DNA of 64,000 bases, taken from positions 2,648,262-2,712,261 of the forward strand of contig NZ_FOBG01000001.1 of the NCBI RefSeq assembly GCF_900109645.1, read 5' to 3'. The DNA is from Duganella sp. CF402. Lineage in GTDB: Bacteria; Pseudomonadota; Gammaproteobacteria; Burkholderiales; Burkholderiaceae_D. The position numbers were made by a program, and so were the translations under genes. Under the pieces are notes generated by a model that was given only the letters and a program-made list of their open reading frames with translations, was not told where the DNA came from and did not search any database. Each line of letters opens with the position of its first letter. The first letter of the stretch is position 1. This document shows, piece after piece, positions 56,736 through 64,000 of the stretch.

Positions 56736-58355
56736 ATGCGGCCTCTCTTCAGCGGCTTTTTCAGCTTCAAGTCCAAAATCACCGCACTGGTGATTGCACT
56801 GGTGTTGTTTGCCGGCATAGGCGCCGGCGGCATTTCGCTGCTGATCGCAGAATCGGAACTACGGCAAGTCATCGCCCGCCAGGAGTTATCCCTCCTGACC
56901 GGCGCCACCGTCTTCATCGACAACGACTTGCAAAATAAACGCCAGTTGCTCAAGTCGCTGACCGAGGAAGTCGCCGCGCGCGAGCTGCCGCTGGAGCAGG
57001 TGCAAGCGCTGCTGGAATCGCACGAAACCCTGCGCGACGAATTCTTCAACGTCACCGCCTTCGACCTGTCGGGCAACCTGGTGGCCAGCCTGCGCGACCG
57101 CCGCGCCAAGCGCATCAACATCACCGAGCGCAAATATTTCCAGGACACGCTGCGCCTGCAGGAAGGCGTGATCTCGGCGCCGTTCAAAAGCACTTTGTCC
57201 GGCCAGCCGGTGGTGGTGGTGACGCAACCGCTGCGCGACAGCGACGGCAAGACCATCGGCATCGTGCTGGGCGCGATCGACCTGCTGCGGCCCTCCTTTT
57301 CAGCCCAGCTCGACGCCTTGCGGTCCGGCGCCGACGGCTACCTGTTCATCGTGACCGACCAGGGCGTGATCGTGCATCACCGGGACAAGAGCCGCATCCT
57401 GGAAAAAGGCGACGATACGCCCGGCACGCCGGTGGAAGCGGCGCTGCGCAGCGCCGAGGGCTGGGAAGACGATATTCTCGACGACGGCGTGCCGGTGCTG
57501 CTGGTGCACAAGCAGTTGCGCGAGGCCGACTGGACCATCGGCCTGTCCTACCCGGTGCGCAGCGCGTTTTCCTCCATGCTGGCGGTGCGGCTGCGCGCGC
57601 TGCTGGGCGCGGCCATCCTGACCGGCGTGGCCGGCCTGTTCGGCTGGCTGATCACCAAGAACCTGCTGCGGCCCTTGCGGCGGCTGCACCGCCACGTGGA
57701 AGACATCATCGCCGGGCGCGCCGACATCAGCGTGTTCGACGTGGCGCGCAAGGACGAATTCGGCCACCTGAGCCGCGCCTTCCACGGCCTGTCGCAGCGG
57801 CGCGAGCAGGCCGAGCTGGAACTGCACCGGCTGGCCACCACCGACGTCCTGACCGGGCTGAATAACCGCCGCATGTTCGACGCCTTCCTGCCGCAGGCGC
57901 TGGCGCGGGCGGCGCGCTCGGGACAGCCGCTGGGACTGGCCATCCTCGACATCGACCACTTCAAGACCATCAACGACACGCTGGGCCATTCGGCCGGCGA
58001 TCAGGTACTGGTGGAATTTGCGCGCCGGCTGACGGGCGCGGTCCGCACCACCGATACCGTGGCGCGGCTGGCGGGGGACGAGTTTGTGATCGTGTTCGAG
58101 CAGCTCTCCTCGAGCACCGAAATGGATGTACTGGGCAAGAAGATCATCGCCGCCATGCAGCCGCCGTTCGACCTTGGCGGCGTGCAGCGCGAGGTCCACA
58201 CCAGCATCGGCATCGCCGTCACCGGCCAGACTGTCGGCACGGCGGAAGAAGTGATGCGCGCCGCCGACCAGGCCCTGTACGGCGTGAAGGCGGCCGGGCG
58301 CAACGGCTACGCCGTCAACCCCGTCGGCGCCGAGCGCGTGGTGCGCGTGCGCTGA
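56736..58355 (+). CDS. Membrane diguanylate cyclase with periplasmic sensor
   Basis: 539 residues. Membrane helix at about 15-38, a Cache-like periplasmic domain (about 40-275), a second helix at about 283-305, HAMP, then a GGDEF domain from about 355. The active-site motif is AGDEF rather than GGDEF. RTTD five residues before it is an intact inhibitory I-site. Probably makes c-di-GMP in response to an external ligand. Located between the two tannase genes, so it might sense their products. Confidence 0.9.
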   Translation: MRPLFSGFFSFKSKITALVIALVLFAGIGAGGISLLIAESELRQVIARQELSLLTGATVFIDNDLQNKRQLLKSLTEEVAARELPLEQVQALLESHETLRDEFFNVTAFDLSGNLVASLRDRRAKRINITERKYFQDTLRLQEGVISAPFKSTLSGQPVVVVTQPLRDSDGKTIGIVLGAIDLLRPSFSAQLDALRSGADGYLFIVTDQGVIVHHRDKSRILEKGDDTPGTPVEAALRSAEGWEDDILDDGVPVLLVHKQLREADWTIGLSYPVRSAFSSMLAVRLRALLGAAILTGVAGLFGWLITKNLLRPLRRLHRHVEDIIAGRADISVFDVARKDEFGHLSRAFHGLSQRREQAELELHRLATTDVLTGLNNRRMFDAFLPQALARAARSGQPLGLAILDIDHFKTINDTLGHSAGDQVLVEFARRLTGAVRTTDTVARLAGDEFVIVFEQLSSSTEMDVLGKKIIAAMQPPFDLGGVQREVHTSIGIAVTGQTVGTAEEVMRAADQALYGVKAAGRNGYAVNPVGAERVVRVR

Positions 58356-58370
58356 CGGGGCTTTACTACC

Positions 58371-60062
58371 TTACAGGCCTTTGGCTGCTGCGGCCTTCAG
58401 GGTCGCATCGATCCAGGCCATCGCTTCCGGCACGTCATAGTTGCCAGCGTGCGGCTGGTTCCATGCGAGACGGTAGTTCAGGTCCTTGACGTTGCTGTCG
58501 GCCGCCAGCGCACGGCTCAAGTTGATCGAGACGGTGAACGCGGTGTCGCGGTCGCGCGTACCGTGACGCACGTACCAGTAAGGCGCGGTGCTGGCGCCGC
58601 TGCCGATATAGGCCATCGGGTTGATCAGCTTGACCTGCGTCAGCTGCGGCGAAGTGGATAGCGCAGAGTACTGGGTCCACGAGTAGCCGGTGTCCAGGTA
58701 GCCAATGCCGTCGCCCGCCACGTCGTTGTTGTCCCAGCTGTAGGCGGTGAAGTTGGAGTACACCTGCTTGTCGGTGCCGAACATATTCGACTCGCCGCTC
58801 GATGCGGTGATGGTCAGGCCGGTCTGGTCGAATGCCGGCGTGTTCTTCAGCGTGTTCTGGGTGGCGACGAATTTCAGGTACTTCTCCATGTCCAGCGAGA
58901 CCACTTTCTTGGTGGTGTTGTCGATGCTGATCCAGTCATTGACATAGGTCTTGGTGGTTGCCGCCGCGCCCATGCCGCTGCTATAGCTGATGGTCTCGCC
59001 CAGGTTGGGAATCGTGCCGCCAGAGGCCAGATAGGTTTCGGCCGAACGGATCACTTCCGCCTTGATGGTTTCCAGCATATTGGTGGCGGTCAGCGCCGCG
59101 CCACTGGACGTCTTCAGCCCGAGGCCGGATTGATAAGCCACGAACTTGGCCATCAGCTCGGCGCTGCCCTTGGCGTTCGGCAGACTGCCCACGGTCTGGC
59201 GCGTATTGAGGATGTTGTAGACCCACTCATAGGCCAGATCGGCGTTGCCGAGATCAGTGATCGGGCAGTAGGCGTTAATCGCCAGTACGTCGTCGCGCAG
59301 CGTGCTGCTGCCATCCGCCGCCACGCCGGCCGCGCCGATGGCGGCGAGGTAGCTCAGGTAGTCCTTGCTGTTGCCCGATGCGCCCAGCGCCGACGACAAA
59401 CCGCCGCCGCCACTGGTGCCGTTGACCACGATGTGGTTGGCGTTGCCCGGCATGACGCTGTCGTTCAGGCGCAGGTAGCGCACCGCCGCCTTGGCGTCAA
59501 CGATAGCCGCCGGCGCCTTGCCGGCGTAGCTGCCATCGGCGGCGACAATGCCGCGGCCGCGAGTGGCGACGTCGATGTAGACATAACCCGCCTTGAGTGC
59601 CGCGCCGACATTGCTGGTCGCGCTGGCGAAGGTGGCGCCGTCGGTCACGCTGGCCTTGATGTAGCTGGCCATCCAGCCGGCGTTGTTGACGGCGAAGTAG
59701 ATCGCCGCGTCCTGGCTGGCGGCCACGCTTTCCGGCACGAAGATATTCAAGCTCTGGTAGCCGCATGCCGTGTTGCTGATGGTGGTGGTAGCGCCACCGA
59801 GGCCAGTCTGGCTGGACGCCATCGCAACCGGCTTGCCGACGTAGCAGACTTCCTTGTACCAGCGCACCGGCGTCTTCACGCCGTCGATGGTGACGTTGAT
59901 GGTGGTGTACTTGGTCTTGTCGAAGGCCAGCGCGCTGTCGTAGGCGCCGACCGGGGTCGTGGCGGCTGGCGCTGTCGTGGAAGAGGTAGTGGTGGCGTTG
60001 TTGTCCGAGCCGCAGGCGGCCAGCGACAGCAACAGGCAAGTGCCTATCGCAGTGCGTTTCAT
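58371..60062 (-). CDS. Tannase-like lipoprotein, subtype B (alpha/beta hydrolase)
   Basis: 563 residues from the ATG of MKRTAIGTCLLLSLAAC; Cys17 is a lipobox cysteine, so it should be surface- or periplasm-anchored. The nucleophile is Ser217 in VVNGTSGGGGLSS; ALGASGNSKDYLSYLAAIGA after it matches subtype B tannases as I remember them. A later histidine in NQPHAGNYDVPEAMAWI is a good base candidate. Unrelated in fold detail to the other tannase at 55039-56646. Convergent with the diguanylate cyclase. Confidence 0.8.
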   Translation of the reverse strand: MKRTAIGTCLLLSLAACGSDNNATTTSSTTAPAATTPVGAYDSALAFDKTKYTTINVTIDGVKTPVRWYKEVCYVGKPVAMASSQTGLGGATTTISNTACGYQSLNIFVPESVAASQDAAIYFAVNNAGWMASYIKASVTDGATFASATSNVGAALKAGYVYIDVATRGRGIVAADGSYAGKAPAAIVDAKAAVRYLRLNDSVMPGNANHIVVNGTSGGGGLSSALGASGNSKDYLSYLAAIGAAGVAADGSSTLRDDVLAINAYCPITDLGNADLAYEWVYNILNTRQTVGSLPNAKGSAELMAKFVAYQSGLGLKTSSGAALTATNMLETIKAEVIRSAETYLASGGTIPNLGETISYSSGMGAAATTKTYVNDWISIDNTTKKVVSLDMEKYLKFVATQNTLKNTPAFDQTGLTITASSGESNMFGTDKQVYSNFTAYSWDNNDVAGDGIGYLDTGYSWTQYSALSTSPQLTQVKLINPMAYIGSGASTAPYWYVRHGTRDRDTAFTVSINLSRALAADSNVKDLNYRLAWNQPHAGNYDVPEAMAWIDATLKAAAAKGL

Positions 60063-60179
60063 AGAGTCTCCGAGTAATGAGATATATTTTTGTCGTGACG
60101 CTGGCCAGCGTTGATTCGGAGTATATGCGCGCACTGCTGGCAAACCATTGCCATTCACTTCTTGCGGTTTGCTTTTTAC

Positions 60180-61706
60180 TTATCGCAGCGTGAGACCGGC
60201 TTGCGCTTCGATGCGATGGATGTTGGCTTCGTCCTGAATGATGGCGACAACGGCTTCGATGTCGGGTGCAAGGATGCGGTCTTCGCTGACCACGTCGACA
60301 TGTTCGCGCAGCAGCGACAGCGCGGCCTGCGTGCCAAGTGCCAGCGATTGCACTTTTTGGAATGACAGCGCCTGCCCTGCCGCCAGATATTCCAGCGCGA
60401 GGATGCGCTCACTGTTTTCGATGACTTGCAGCGCTTTCAGTGCGGCCGGCGTAGCGAGGCTCAGGTGATCCTCCTGCAGCGCGGAGGTGACGTAGTTGTC
60501 GACCACCATAGGCTGCGACAGCACTTTGTTTTCCGCCACCAGCGATGCGGCCACGTACTGCACGATCATCAGGCCGGAGTTCACGCCGCTGTCCTCCACC
60601 AGGAATGGCGGCAGTCCACTGACCAGTGGATTCACCAGCCGGTCGATGCGGCGCTCGGCGATGCCGCCCAGTTCCGCCAGTGCGACCGCCAGCAGGTCGG
60701 CGGCGAAGGCCAGCGATTGGCCGTGCGGATTCGCTTGCGACACGACGCGGTAGTTGTCCGGCGTGCCAAGGACCAGCGGGTTGTCGGTGGCAGAGGCCAG
60801 CTCGGTGTTGACCTGCTCTGCAACGTGGCGCAGTTGGTCGCGTGTGGCGCCGTGTACTTGCGGGATGGCGCGCAGGCTCAAGGCGTCTTGCAGGCGCAGG
60901 CCTTGCGATGCCTGCAGCAGCGGGCTGTCTTGCAGCAGCGTGCGCAGATTGTAGCCGACGGTCTGCGCGCCGGCGTGCGGCTTGAGTGCAAGCGCTTCCT
61001 CGTCGAAGGCGGCGAGCTGGCCGCGCAGCGCTTCAAAGCTCATGGCAGCGATGATGTCGGCCCACTTCTGCAAGCGCTCGGCGCGTGCTAGGGCGATGCA
61101 CAACAGGCCGGTCATGCAGGGCGTGCCGTTGACAAGGCTGAGGCCATCCTTGGCGGCTGGCGTGACCGGCGCGAGGCCGGCGTCGGCCAGCGCTTGCTTC
61201 GCCGGGCGCGTCACGCCGCCGGTGCGCAACTGCCACAAGCCGGTCAGCGTCAAGCCGATGTGTGCCATATGCGTCAGATAGCCCACCGAGCCGCGCGCGG
61301 GCACCACCGGTATCAGGTTCCGGTTCAGCAGTGCGACCAATCCATCCACCAGCGCCGGACTGATGCCCGACTTGCCGTGGCTGTAGTTGACCACTTGCGC
61401 ACACATGATGGCACGGACCAGCTCATCGTCCAGCGGCGCGCCGACGCCGCAGGCGTGACTCTTCAGAGTGTTCAGCGAGAGCCTGGCCAGCGCGTCGGGA
61501 TCGAGCACGCGGTCGCACAAGGCGCCAAGGCCGGTGTTGATGCCGTAGGCTTGCACGCCGTCTTCCACCACGCGATCAACGATGCGGCGCGCGGCCTGCA
61601 CGCGCTCCTGCGCTGCGTCGGCCAGCACCAGCGGTGCGCCACGCGCCACCGCCGCCACCGCGCGCCAATCCGGCGTGCGCTGGTCAAGCGTTACCAAGTG
61701 CGCCAC
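60180..61706 (-). CDS. HAL/PAL-fold lyase lacking the MIO tripeptide
   Basis: 508 residues from a GTG; a GTG 45 bases earlier and a TTG at 61697 are alternatives. Strong family match to histidine ammonia-lyase: Tyr54 in YGINTGLG, NGTPCMTG, PQVHGA, SATDNPLV, NSGLMIVQYVAA. But GSVG is followed directly by YLTHMAH where HutH has GSVG-ASG-DLAPLAH: the Ala-Ser-Gly that forms the MIO cofactor is absent. QDPYSLR is QDALSLR, so the partner tyrosine is Leu276. Ordinary ammonia-lyase activity is therefore doubtful. An ergothionase-like trimethylamine lyase is the best alternative. Confidence 0.82.
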   Translation of the reverse strand: MAHLVTLDQRTPDWRAVAAVARGAPLVLADAAQERVQAARRIVDRVVEDGVQAYGINTGLGALCDRVLDPDALARLSLNTLKSHACGVGAPLDDELVRAIMCAQVVNYSHGKSGISPALVDGLVALLNRNLIPVVPARGSVGYLTHMAHIGLTLTGLWQLRTGGVTRPAKQALADAGLAPVTPAAKDGLSLVNGTPCMTGLLCIALARAERLQKWADIIAAMSFEALRGQLAAFDEEALALKPHAGAQTVGYNLRTLLQDSPLLQASQGLRLQDALSLRAIPQVHGATRDQLRHVAEQVNTELASATDNPLVLGTPDNYRVVSQANPHGQSLAFAADLLAVALAELGGIAERRIDRLVNPLVSGLPPFLVEDSGVNSGLMIVQYVAASLVAENKVLSQPMVVDNYVTSALQEDHLSLATPAALKALQVIENSERILALEYLAAGQALSFQKVQSLALGTQAALSLLREHVDVVSEDRILAPDIEAVVAIIQDEANIHRIEAQAGLTLR

Positions 61707-62434
61707 GGAGTCAGTTTGCGTTGGAGGACGCGCATGCTGTAGTCGCTGCACAGCGCCAGCAAGGCAACGGCCAACGCACCTTCCATCACTTGTGCTGCGT
61801 TGTCGACCGCCAGACCGGAGACGATCGGCGTGCCGAGGCTAACGCCACCGGTGATGGGCGCCAGCGAGGCGGTGGCAACCGACAGAATCAAACTGGTACG
61901 CACACCGGCCAGCATGCCGGGCAGTGCTAGTGGCAGTTCAACGGTGAACAGCTGCCGCCACGGCCCCATGCCGATGCCTTCGGCTGCACGCCGCACATCG
62001 GCGTCGATTTCGCGCCAGCCGGTCAGCGTCGCTTGCACGGTCGGCATCAGGCCATAAGTGAACAGCGCCATCATCATCGCCTGTGGACCAAAGCCGACGA
62101 TCGGCGTGGCGAGAAACAGCACCGCCACCGGCGGCAAGGTCTGGCCGATGGTCGCGGTGTTGGCGATCAGCGGCAGCAAAGGCTTGCCTGCCGCGCGCGT
62201 GGCGAGAATCGCCAGCGGGATGCCGAGCGCGATCACGCCCGCCATCGCAGCCAGCACGATCAGCACATGGCTCTGCGCCGCTTCCAGCAAGGAGATGCGC
62301 TCATACAGAACCGGCTGGTCTGGTCCGGGCAGCGGCGCAAGCAGCGCGCGCCACCAGTCCTCGCGGCTGTAGACCAGCCAAAGGGCCGGCCAGCAAAGCA
62401 GCGCCACCGCCGCCTCAATCCGCGCCCGCTTCAT
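61691..62434 (-). CDS. Betaine-type ABC transporter permease (OpuB/HutW-like)
   Basis: 247 residues, about six membrane helices. FLATPIVGFGPQAMMMALFTYGLMPTVQ and the coupling region DADVRRAAEGIGMGPWRQLFTVELPLA are the ProW/OpuBB signature. Start overlaps the ATPase stop (ATGA); its stop lies within the start of the lyase gene. Cytoplasmic-membrane channel of the importer. Confidence 0.9.
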   Translation of the reverse strand: MKRARIEAAVALLCWPALWLVYSREDWWRALLAPLPGPDQPVLYERISLLEAAQSHVLIVLAAMAGVIALGIPLAILATRAAGKPLLPLIANTATIGQTLPPVAVLFLATPIVGFGPQAMMMALFTYGLMPTVQATLTGWREIDADVRRAAEGIGMGPWRQLFTVELPLALPGMLAGVRTSLILSVATASLAPITGGVSLGTPIVSGLAVDNAAQVMEGALAVALLALCSDYSMRVLQRKLTPWRTW

Positions 62435-63411
62435 GCCGCCAACGCCTTGTCGGTCGACGAAGATGCCAGCGTGAGGTCGCCGAGCGCCACCTGGCCGATG
62501 ACTGTGCCGGCATCGTCAAGGACTGGCAGCAGCGCGAGGCCGCCCAGCAGCTTGCTCAATGCCGTGCGAGCACCGGCTTGCAGCGACACACCGGCGACAC
62601 CCGCCGCATGCGCCGCGACGGCTGCGGCGATGCTGGCCGCATCGGTGCGCACAAAATCCGCAACGCTATAACGCGCCAGGCGCCGCAGGGCCGGCTCCTG
62701 ACCGAAGAACTGCGCCACAAACGCGTTCGCCGGCTGCCGCAGCAAGGTATCCGGATCCGCATACTGCACCACCGCACCGTCGCGCAGCAGGCATATCTTG
62801 TCTGCCAGGCGGATCGCCTCATCGATATCATGCGTGACAAACAAAATCGTCTTGCGCACGTCGCGCTGGATACGTAACAACTCCTCCTGCAACTGCTCGC
62901 GCGTGATCGGATCCACCGCGCTGAATGGCTCATCCATCAACAGCAACGCCGGATCCGCAGCCAGCGCACGTGCAATCCCCACGCGCTGCTGCTGGCCGCC
63001 AGACAGCTGCGCCGGATAGCGGCCGCCGAACTTGTGCGGGTCCAGCCGCACCAGCTCCAGCATCTCATCCGCGCGACGCAGCCGCTTCGCCTTGTCCCAT
63101 CCCAGCAACTGCAGCACCACCGCCACATTCTCGCGCACCGTCATGTGCGGGAACAGGCCGACATTCTGGATCACATAACCTATCGACCGGCGCAGCAGCA
63201 CCGGATCACTCTCCAGCGCATTGCGGCCATCGATCACAATCTGCCCTGCATCCGGCTCCGTCATACGATTCACTGTGCGCAGCAAGGTCGACTTGCCGCA
63301 GCCCGACGGACCAATCAGCACCACCAGTTCGCCGCGCGCGATATCGAGGCTCACCTGGTTCAACGCAGTCACGCCGCTGTAATGCTTTTCGATGTTACGC
63401 AAGTTAATCAT
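62431..63411 (-). CDS. Betaine-type ABC transporter ATPase (ProV/OpuBA-like)
   Basis: 326 residues. Walker A LIGPSGCGKSTLLR, signature LSGGQQQRVGIARAL, Walker B ALLLMDEPFSAVDPITREQL and switch histidine FVTHDIDEAI. A C-terminal CBS-like regulatory domain (about 255-320) ends LPVLDDAGTVIGQVAL. Such ATPases serve glycine betaine, choline, proline betaine or histidine betaine importers. Confidence 0.92.
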   Translation of the reverse strand: MINLRNIEKHYSGVTALNQVSLDIARGELVVLIGPSGCGKSTLLRTVNRMTEPDAGQIVIDGRNALESDPVLLRRSIGYVIQNVGLFPHMTVRENVAVVLQLLGWDKAKRLRRADEMLELVRLDPHKFGGRYPAQLSGGQQQRVGIARALAADPALLLMDEPFSAVDPITREQLQEELLRIQRDVRKTILFVTHDIDEAIRLADKICLLRDGAVVQYADPDTLLRQPANAFVAQFFGQEPALRRLARYSVADFVRTDAASIAAAVAAHAAGVAGVSLQAGARTALSKLLGGLALLPVLDDAGTVIGQVALGDLTLASSSTDKALAA

Positions 63412-64000
63412 GCTGCCCCCTCTTCAAACTCCACGCCAGCAAGCGCATCACCGCATCCGCGCCGAATGCCAGCGCCACCACCGGCAAAGATCCCAGCAGC
63501 ACCAGATCCGGCACCGCCTGCTCCGTGCCGCGCAACAGGAAATAGCCAAGGCCGCCGGCATTCACCAGCACCGCAACCGTCGCCAGCCCAATCAGCATCA
63601 GCATCGCGCCGCGCACGCCTTCAACAAAGAACGGCGCCGCCAGCGGCAACTCCACGCGCCAGAACTGCTGCCACGCACTCATGCCCATGCCTCGCGCCGC
63701 ATCCAGCATGGCCGGCGATACCGAGGTCAGGCCGGTATGCGTGTGCACCACCACCGGCCATAAGCCATACAACACCATCGCCAGAATGGCCGGCTTCGCA
63801 CCCAATCCCAGCACCGGCAGCAGCAATCCAAACAAGGCAATCGACGGAATGGTTTGCAGCAGGCCGACTGCGCCCAGCAGCACACTCTCAAAGACGCGCT
63901 TGCGCGCCGCCAGCAAGCCGATGGCGGCTCCCAGCAGCATGGCCGGCGGCAGCGCCACCGCGACCAGCAGCAGGTGATGCAGCAATTCCTCATGAAAGAC
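63404..64000 (-). CDS. Betaine-type ABC transporter permease, 5' end cut by window edge
   Basis: At least 198 codons are seen and the frame stays open to the window edge (VFHEELLHHLLLVAV), so the true start is outside. PSIALFGLLLPVLGLGAKPAILAMVLYGLWPVV and the coupling loop DAARGMGMSAWQQFWRVELPLA repeat the OpuB permease signature, forming the second permease with the one at 61691. The substrate-binding protein must lie outside the window. Confidence 0.9.
   Translation of the reverse strand, partial: VFHEELLHHLLLVAVALPPAMLLGAAIGLLAARKRVFESVLLGAVGLLQTIPSIALFGLLLPVLGLGAKPAILAMVLYGLWPVVVHTHTGLTSVSPAMLDAARGMGMSAWQQFWRVELPLAAPFFVEGVRGAMLMLIGLATVAVLVNAGGLGYFLLRGTEQAVPDLVLLGSLPVVALAFGADAVMRLLAWSLKRGQHD

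Overview
The window is GC-rich, densely packed chromosomal DNA from a betaproteobacterium, most likely an Oxalobacteraceae member of the Massilia/Duganella/Janthinobacterium type. The basis is the block leuC-leuD-leuB-asd-fimV-truA-trpF-trpB-trpA-accD-folC-dedD-cvpA-purF (1..16165, all on the minus strand), which is characteristic of that group, plus the alanine-rich linkers, the hemP/DUF2325 unit and the many short ATGA gene overlaps. I see no rRNA, tRNA, IS element, prophage or CRISPR array, and no gap between genes exceeds 300 bases. All functions are read from sequence motifs and remembered family features; no database search was possible.

Layout. (1) 1..16165: leucine and tryptophan biosynthesis with housekeeping genes and a tiny entericidin-like lipoprotein between leuC and leuD. 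(2) 16298..19092: a cheZ-cheA pair with its own terminator. (3) 19273..21655: a stress/redox regulatory patch with a universal stress protein behind a perfect FNR box, an orphan LuxR-type response regulator, and an FNR-like regulator that keeps only two of the four cluster cysteines. (4) 21680..28193: two iron-controlled units. One is hemP with a hypothetical gene and a DUF2325 gene. The other is a five-gene operon on the minus strand (PepSY, DUF2271, DUF4198, ApbE, flavodoxin reductase) behind a perfect Fur palindrome; its DUF2271 protein carries an ApbE-type flavinylation motif. (5) 28310..34784: a KGG-repeat stress protein, the four-gene ligase-associated DNA repair cassette (exonuclease, ATP-dependent ligase, Lhr-type helicase, PdeM) and a small hypothetical. 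(6) 34901..38383: free-methionine-sulfoxide reductase, then an ECF42-type sigma factor with two DGPF/YCII proteins and a VOC protein. (7) 38598..46715: an RND efflux operon, Dps, and a chemoreceptor.

(8) 46860..60062: an apparent aromatic-ester (tannin-like) uptake and hydrolysis island. A TonB-dependent receptor appears to be co-transcribed with a complete Liv-type ABC importer. A secreted tannase/feruloyl esterase is divergent from it, a second, unrelated tannase-like lipoprotein follows, and an MFS transporter and a diguanylate cyclase are interleaved. (9) 60180..64000: an operon cut by the window edge that encodes an OpuB/HutXWV-type betaine ABC transporter and a histidine-ammonia-lyase homologue. 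In the lyase the Ala-Ser-Gly tripeptide that forms the MIO cofactor is cleanly missing and the partner tyrosine is a leucine. A cofactor-free, ergothionase-like lyase next to a betaine importer is my best candidate for the unusual system in this window.
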